Assembly: GCA_020064725.1 (NCBI GenBank)
Contig: JAGTWJ010000001.1
Span: 3,906,001 to 3,970,000 of the forward strand
Direction: 5' to 3'
Length of the DNA: 64,000 nucleotides
From: Drechslerella dactyloides
Lineage: Eukaryota; Ascomycota; Orbiliomycetes; Orbiliales; Orbiliaceae
Shown: positions 57,612 through 64,000 of the stretch, one piece after another
Position numbering within the stretch: the first letter of the stretch is position 1
How the letters are laid out: every line of letters begins with the position of its first letter
Position numbers and translations under genes: made by a program
The notes under the pieces: generated by a model
What the model was told of the DNA's origin: nothing
Database searches by the model: none
Seen by the model: the letters and a program-made list of their open reading frames with translations, nothing else

Positions 57612-59174
57612 GCAATCCATCAATCCATCGAAACGACGACCACGCTACACATCACGAGCGCCTTATTCTCGCACATACCCACGCACGCACACCGTACTTC
57701 ATCGCCCTCACGCGTATCCGACCCCCGATCTACTACTACTCGCTCGCTCGTTTCCCTCTGATCCCGCGATTTGCTTTTGTATATTTTCCTTCAACCTTTC
57801 GGTGCATTGAGCGTCAGGAGTTTAGCGGTTGCAATCATGTTCTCGTCTCCAATCTTGCCCTTCCCCTTGATATTTTTTTTTTTCTTTCTCCTTTCCTTTT
57901 CTGACTTTCAAGGCTGTGTAATCAGACAGACGAATTTCTTCTCTTATGGTACATTCGGTGGCTTTTCGTAAAAACAATATACCATTTCTTTCACCGTATC
58001 GGCTGCTGCTGCTTTGACTGTCACCAAAATAGTGTTTTTTTGTTCTCTCTCTTTCTGTACGCTCCGGGAGGCTCGTTCTGCTGTTGTCTTGTTACTACTA
58101 TTAGGTACTCTCTACGATACTAGTACTACTAAAATTTTCTTAATTCTCTGTTGAACACTTTCTTCTTCAGACGACGACTGACTGACTGCTTGCCACTCCT
58201 ATCGCGCTGCCAGCGGCGGGAATTGCCGTTGGGGCTGACGCTGCTTCTCGCTGTACAGTTTTTTTCCATCATCCCACTCTCATCCAGGCGTTTCATCTGG
58301 CCTCCCGTGTTTACCTATTTGCATTACTCGTGCAGTATATACAATAGTCTTTTTTTATTTACTCTCCGCTATCGTTTCAACTCTCCGCGCACAGCACAGC
58401 ACAATACAAGACAAGACAAGACAAAGACAATTTACAGACCGGGATGGCTAGCAACAATACTCCCGTACTTCATACACACACATTACTTGATGTATAAGTA
58501 GACCGGCTGTGTGGCACGCACACACACGCACGGTATAGCGCGGCGTGGCAGGCAGGGCAAAAGTAAATGGGCTCGCAAGTGGGAATCGGGCGGTATTTCG
58601 AGCGGAATTGTATGGGGCGTTCTGGCCGGCGAGCTTACTCAGCCGTACTCGCGGTCGGAACCTGGGACCGCGGTTGACTAAGGTCTGACTAAGACGGGGG
58701 GCAGACGCCGGCGTGCCCAGCCTGCAGCTGGCGGTCTTACGTAAGGGTGCGTGGGCTTCGGCCGAATGCGTGAATGCCGACCGCCGGAACGGAGCACTGC
58801 GGGCAGCCGAACAGCCGGCGGTGGAGGAGGTGGAGGTGGAGGTGGTGCATTTGAATCTGGGGGGACGGGATTGGTTGGGGTGTCGACGGGCGGAGATACC
58901 TGGAGATAATTTCGAATGAAGATGAAGATGGAGAGGCTCTGCTGCACGTGACTCCCGTAGACGGCGGCCGGCTGAATTTTGCGGCCAGTGCGGTGTGGCA
59001 TTGCGTCATACATCGCCAGTTGCTGAGTAAAAGTACTCGTATACACTCTCTCCTCCGCTTGGGGACGACGACAATTGAACCGTACATACACCGACACCGA
59101 CGCCCACGCAGACATCTCTGCAACCGGACGAACACCGTTCCCGCCGCCACTTTGCGTTCCGCTCTGCATCTCCA
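57612..59174. other. Spacer between the bZIP and NCA2 genes
   Basis: 1.56 kb of T- and CT-rich DNA, presumably the bZIP 3' UTR, then GC-richer sequence with GGAGGTGGAGG-type purine runs near 58822-58850 ahead of NCA2. No gene was seen. Confidence 0.5.
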
Positions 59175-61493
59175 ATGAGCTTTGTCGCCGAGTAAGCCAA
59201 CTAGCTTTGATGCTCTGATTTCGTTCCGCCTCCGCCGGCCCAATTGATGGTGATGAGATAACTCGCTGACAACGTCCGTCTCGCGCGCCCAATCTTACGC
59301 TCCAGCCAGGTCCGCTCCATAGACCTGCAGCTGGACAGGCTGCATCTCGAGCACGTCTCCGCTGTCCTCCCAATCGTCTCCGGTCCCGCTGCTTCCGGTG
59401 CTCCCGCCACGGGGACCGGCCCCACCTCCGCTTCCGAGCCCGCGACGAGGGAGATTGCACTCGCCGGGCCTCCGTCTCTCCGGATCGCTAGGCTCCGGAC
59501 GATAATCCAGTCCCTCTCCTCGACGTCCTCCGCCGTCCTCACGCCGCAGCAGATCCTGACGCTGCTCGCGGCCGCCGACGTCTCCATCACCCCGATCACC
59601 GACGAGGACGCCGACGCGATCACCACGCGCGAAGAGCAGCAAGCTTACCTCGAGCACGAGCTGTCATGGCTCGTCGTGTCCAAGGCCGCCATACAGACAT
59701 ACGGCGTTATATTACGCTCGCTCGTCGACGAGACGCTCCCGCTTAGCGACGACATCTACTACTGGGACGAGGTGCTGGCGTCGTACCGGTACACGCTGCT
59801 CTATTCGCTGCAAACGTCACCATGGCGCCTCGCTCGCTTCGCCACGGACGTCTACCATGACGCCCGCGCGCGGTTCGAGCGGCGCGAAGACGGGGATGAT
59901 GTAACTGTCAACGCCGACGTCGAGGGAGATACTACGGCGACGGCGGGTCTCTCGCAGAGTGTTTTACGGTTCTACAGCCTTATCCGCACGTCGTTCCGCG
60001 AGCGGAGTCTGTCGGCGCTGAACACGCGGCTGGTGTCCCCGTTCGCGCTGATCACGCATACGATCCACCAGAAGCACGCCAACATCTCCAAGCTGCGCGC
60101 CATGCAGGCGTCCGCGCTCGGCGTGCTGATGAACGAGAGCCTGACGTTCGACACCGAGGACGACAGGGAGGACTGGAAGGGCGTGGTGGAGCGCAGCATC
60201 GTGCTGATGGAGAACGTGGTCAAGAACGTGTGCGATATCGGCCAGGTGGGCGGCGTCGAGCAGTTTGAGGACCTCGTCTTCACGGGGTCCAGCGACGGCG
60301 TGGGTGAATTTGACGACGTCGCGTTCGAGGATGGAGTCGGCGGTGAGAATACGGACGGTGGCGGCGGTGGCTCCGCGACGGGTGCGAGCGGCGTGGGCGT
60401 CACGAGGAGAGGGTCGACGCTGGGCATCTCGACGAGCAGTCTGCTGGACGGGAAGAAGGAGACGGTGATACCGTACGTGCTGTCGCTGAAGCTGCAGGAG
60501 ATGCTGCAGAAGCACCTGCCGAAGCAGGAGTCGCTGTCGCTGGAGATCATGCGGGAGAACGGACGGCCGAGCGCGGTCGTGCGGTACTGGATCCCCGTCA
60601 CCGCGCTGTTCCTGTCGTCCGGGACGCTGCTGCGGGTGCTCGTGAACCGGCGCGAGGCGATCCAGACGTGGGTGCGCGAGCTCGGGGAGACGCTGGTGGA
60701 CTTTTGGGCGAACTGGGTGGTTGACCCCATCCGGCGGATCATCAGCACGATCCGCACGGGCGAGGACGTCGAGGCCGCGCTGATGACGCGCGAGTCGCTC
60801 GTCTCCGACCGCGAGAGCCTGGAGCGCATGGTCGTCGACTTTGTCGTCGACAATCCCGCCACCGCCGCCGCCGACAATACCACGAGCCTCACCGCCGCGC
60901 AGATTGCGGTCATCCGCGAGAGCGTCAAGCAGGGCGACCTCACGCCCGTCCTCCGCGTCTACGAGCAGGATCTCAAAAAGCCGATCCGCGGCGCCGTCAC
61001 GGGCGAGCTGCTCCGCTCGCTCCTCATCCAGATCCAGAAGACGAAAGTCGACGTCGAGGTAGCCGTCAGCGGGATCGATAACATGCTGAAATCACAACAG
61101 CTGCTCTTCGGCATGCTCGGTTTGACGCCCGGCGTGCTGATACTAGTGGGCACCACACGGTGGGTGCGCGGGGCATGGGGCGGCCGGCGCGGGATGAAGC
61201 GGTCGGAGGCCCGGGCGCGCATGGTGCGGATACTACGGCACATCGACCGGATCCTGTCGACGAGCGCGGCGTTCCGCGCGACGGTCGGCGGGCGCGAGCG
61301 AGGCGGGAGCACGCTGACGTTTAAGGAGCACGGCTTGCTGCTGTGCGAGATCCACGTGCTGAGGGAGTTGGCTGGGTACGTGCTGCCGCGCGGGGTTGTG
61401 ATGAAGGAGTTTCTGGAGGATCTGGAGGAGCTGGGCAGTATCAAGAACGGGGTGCTCGCGCAGCGCGGGGTCCTCGAGCGGGTCCGGTGGTGA
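59175..61493 (+). CDS. NCA2: Nca2-like mitochondrial outer-membrane protein
   Basis: Two exons, 59175-59191 and 59306-61493, giving 734 residues. The 17-base first exon encodes MSFVA plus part of an Asp codon and joins in phase to QVRSIDLQLDRL, the usual Nca2 start. Further landmarks are YLEHELSWLVVSKAAIQTYG, ISLRDDIYYW-like PLSDDIYYWDEVLASYRYTL, YSLQTSPWR, membrane segments near 433-452 (YWIPVTALFLSSGTLLRVLV) and 605-625 (LLFGMLGLTPGVLILVGTT), and the C-terminal LLLCEIHVLRELAGYVLP. In yeast Nca2 acts with Nca3 to control mitochondrial Atp6 and Atp8 expression. Without the small first exon the protein would appear to start inside. Codon use is very GC-rich at third positions compared with the flanks. 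Confidence 0.92.
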
Positions 61494-63192
61494 GTTCATT
61501 CACATCGTTGTTTTCAAATATACGAAGTAGCTCTAACTTGGATGTCACAGGGCGTATGCACAATGGATGCATTGAGGTGGGTATGGGGATGGTATGACGA
61601 TATCTACGTAGATCGTGTATGTGCGCTGCATGGGGAGGAGCATATGTTACATTTTGCATTTGCATTCAGGCATCGTGGGTGTATAGTAGTGGTGTTTAGA
61701 ATGCGTAGCAGCTAGATTCTATCACAATATCAAGGCTGTCTCTCTATTCGTACGGCTGTCAAACTTCATTCGGGCCAATTTGCAAAAGATGTATCGATAC
61801 ATTTGTCTCGTGGACCAGACTACCAACTTGGGCCGGCGACGTCGACACGTCGACGGTCCGGTTTAGGTTCATGCATGCAGTCGCGACAGACGACTTGGCT
61901 TCGAGACGAGCGAGGCTGACGCTCGCATAGCTCGCATACGTCGGACAAGCGAGGTCTGTTTCAACGCTCGTTGGGAATCGAATCAAGATCCCACGCTTTG
62001 CGCAAAATACTGCCAAATAACGTTATCGAATCCTCAACTGTCACTCAAGCTGAGAAGCTCTGGTTGCGTAATTTGAAATAACAAGCAAGCTGGGGACATT
62101 GCAAGGCTGCATTTGCAGGATTTCAGGAAGCCAAGTATTGATTATATCGCAAGCTAGCTCTAGCGCCCCGTTAGGCAATCCTGCGCGAGACGAAAGAGGC
62201 AGCCGGAACGGCCGCGAGCTTAGCTAATGCAAAATAGATGAAGGATATCTCCGCACCGGCTCCAGCGGAACGAAGGACTGAACGGACGAAACAAATCAAA
62301 AGGCTGCACTCAGGAACAGAATGATTATGGCTTACATCCGTTTTATTCAATTCGTCGTCCGAATTGGTCGTAATGGTGATAGACCGCGCTGTAGGCTGCT
62401 TAGAAGTTGTGAATGGCAGGCCAGTAATCCACCCGCTCTCGCCGGTGGCTTGATGAATATTGATTATAATGCTCCGGCGGCGAATCCGCGGTGAATTATA
62501 CACATAAAACACCCGCTGACATATATATCATCCCTCGCATGTCCTTCATTGCATAATTCAGATGGTATGACATCTGTACGTGGTGATGGCTGCGATGGTG
62601 TCGTGGACAAAGTAGACGTACGTACGATGCATGTTCGGGCAGGGTATATGACATGACATGATACGATAGTAGATATGGCAGGGCCGTAAACCTTTGTCAG
62701 CCATCCGCGTCGGCTCGCCTCAACATACACACAGATATACTACAACATACATACACGCATACGCTAGTTCGATCTACTTGTACGGACGGCATCGGTTGTT
62801 TTTGGTTTTTGTATGCTAGCAGAATGCAATGACAAGGTGGATTACAAGCCTGCTGGCGCACAGCGGTCGCCTCGAGGCCCGCTCGATTAAGTTGCCCGTC
62901 CGGGGATGCAATACAGCGCAGCTCGGACACTTCTCGTCTGCAGCTTGCACACCCGCGGCCCGAGTGCACATCCACCCGAACGTGCGTACGTGCTCTATTC
63001 GATCGATCGATGAAATTGCTGCCACTTCACTCCTGACGAAGATGATATATCCCGCCGGATAATCGGCCTGATATTGCTCCGTCCCCCGAACCGCTCAATT
63101 CCCTCCGGCAGTTCAGTTCAGAGCTCCAGTACAACCGCTGACCTAATCCACGACCCACAGCGAGCGATAGGAAAAAGAAACACCAAAAGACA
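61494..63192. other. Spacer, no gene seen
   Basis: 1.7 kb between NCA2 and the oxidoreductase, transcribed the same way. A tRNA-like B-box (GATTCGATTCC on the minus strand near 61975) is not supported by a stem or a tRNA body. Otherwise unremarkable. Confidence 0.5.
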
Positions 63193-64000
63193 ATGGCTAC
63201 CGATCCCTCGCATCCACAAACCGCCGACATTGTCGTCCTCGGCGCGGGGATCATTGGCCTCTCTACGGCGTTCCACCTGTCAAGATACGCCCACGCCCGC
63301 ATCACAGTCCTCGACTCCTCGCCCGCCCTCTTCGCCTGCGCGTCCGGGCGCGCGGGCGGGTTCCTCGCGAAAGACTGGTTCGCGGCCGCGTCCGCGCCGC
63401 TGGGAGAGCTGAGTTTCCAGCTGCACCGGGAGCTCGCGGATGCCCATGACGGCCGCGCGCGCTGGGGGTACACTTCTACCACGAGCCTCAACCTGCTGCG
63501 GCCGCGAAAGCGGGGACGCAGCGCTTCGACCGGCGGCGAAGGGCGGATCAGCCCCGGGGCCGACTGGCTGCGTGCGGGGACCAGCCGGGTCGATGCTGCC
63601 GCGTCCGATGGTGGTAGCGGGAGCGGTGCCCAAAGTCGCCTGATTGCACCGGAGTGGTTGCGCGTCGGCGACAATGAAGTGAGGGTGTCGAGCAAGGAAG
63701 AGTCCACCGCGCAGGTGTACGTCCCCAGTTGAGACGTGGCAGTTCTTGTCCGTCTTGTCTTGTCTTGTCTTGTCTTTGATTTGTAAGATTACGGAGCCAG
63801 CTGACGTGGAGATGGATCGATCGATGTGATGTATGCAGCGACCCGCAGCAGCTGTGCGAATTCCTGCTCGAGCAGGTCCGCCAGCGGGGCGTGACGGTCC
63901 GGTATCCTGCAACCGCACTCAGACTCGGCCGCACGACAGCGGGTGAGCTGGAGACTCTCGTGTTTGCAGACGGCGAGGGCGAGGAGCGGACGCTGCCGTG
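63193..64000 (+). CDS. FAD-dependent oxidoreductase, TDA3-like, 3' end off the window
   Basis: Two exons are visible, 63193-63716 and 63839 to the right edge. The N-terminus has the dinucleotide-binding fold ADIVVLGAGIIGLSTAFHLS (GxGxxG at 17-22). ASGRAGGFLAKDWF and LGELSFQLHRELAD follow, and the second exon continues DPQQLCEFLLEQVRQRGV. This is the DAO-fold group (FAD-dependent oxidoreductase) that includes yeast Tda3. The split GTC Val codon across the 122-base intron gives STAQVDPQQ in phase. The intron holds a (TTGTC)4 repeat. Substrate is not known for these proteins in general; Tda3 has been linked to endosomal traffic rather than a defined reaction. The C-terminal half is missing. Confidence 0.82.
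63755..63774. repeat. (TTGTC)4 repeat inside an intron
   Basis: Four perfect pentamer units in the only visible intron of the oxidoreductase gene. Confidence 0.85.

Noticed and set aside
61960..62000. tRNA-like B-box GATTCGATTCC on the minus strand
   Set aside because: The flanking bases do not form a T-arm stem, and no A-box or cloverleaf is present.

Overview
This is a 64 kb stretch of nuclear DNA from a filamentous ascomycete (Pezizomycotina). Evidence: nearly every gene is cut by short GT-AG introns (about 50-140 bases), and the gene set is typical of these fungi: a KapC-type bZIP factor, an Nca2-type mitochondrial regulator, an EF-hand MscS channel of the Msy1/Msy2 type, a TMEM16 scramblase close to the well-studied fungal proteins, and a Vnx1-type exchanger. 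I cannot place the class or species from sequence alone. I see no rRNA, tRNA, CRISPR array or intact transposon.

Layout, left to right. 1-939: 3'-truncated GNAT acetyltransferase (minus). 940-6174: long gene-poor divergent spacer. 6175-8886: mechanosensitive channel (plus). 9845-13078: nucleoporin Nic96/Nup93 (minus, 8 exons), divergent from 13396-14197: ER membrane complex subunit EMC10 (plus). 14441-16958: TMEM16 family (minus). 17662-18120: small fungal unknown (minus). 19952-21465: secreted S10 carboxypeptidase-like protein (plus). 21953-23511: CDF zinc transporter (minus). 26606-28435: SR-protein kinase (minus). 28551-28986: small membrane protein plus a possible further exon. 32681-33208: possible membrane protein. 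34196-37879: Vnx1-like cation/H+ exchanger (minus, 6 exons). 39432-40934: 500-residue disordered unknown (minus). 41560-42883: Lunapark (minus), divergent from 43663-47040: AP-2 alpha adaptin (plus, 8 exons including a 14-base microexon). 48134-48806: cysteine-rich metallothionein-like protein (minus, two short exons that are easy to miss). 48807-56547: 7.7 kb gene-poor spacer. 56548-57611: KapC-like bZIP factor (plus). 59175-61493: Nca2 (plus). 63193 to the right edge: TDA3-like FAD oxidoreductase (plus, truncated).

The genes are mostly unrelated housekeeping genes. Two loose themes appear: ER and endomembrane shape or traffic (EMC10, TMEM16, Lunapark, AP-2 alpha, MscS) and ion or metal handling (MscS, TMEM16, CDF, Vnx1, metallothionein). 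I found no defence island, secondary-metabolite cluster or clearly new system. The points most worth a second look are the carboxypeptidase that has lost both residues expected to hold the substrate carboxylate, the hidden metallothionein gene with a structured promoter, the microexon, and several long spacers rich in homopolymers and palindromes. Exon models were built by hand from splice motifs and reading phase; every complete multi-exon model has a total length divisible by three.
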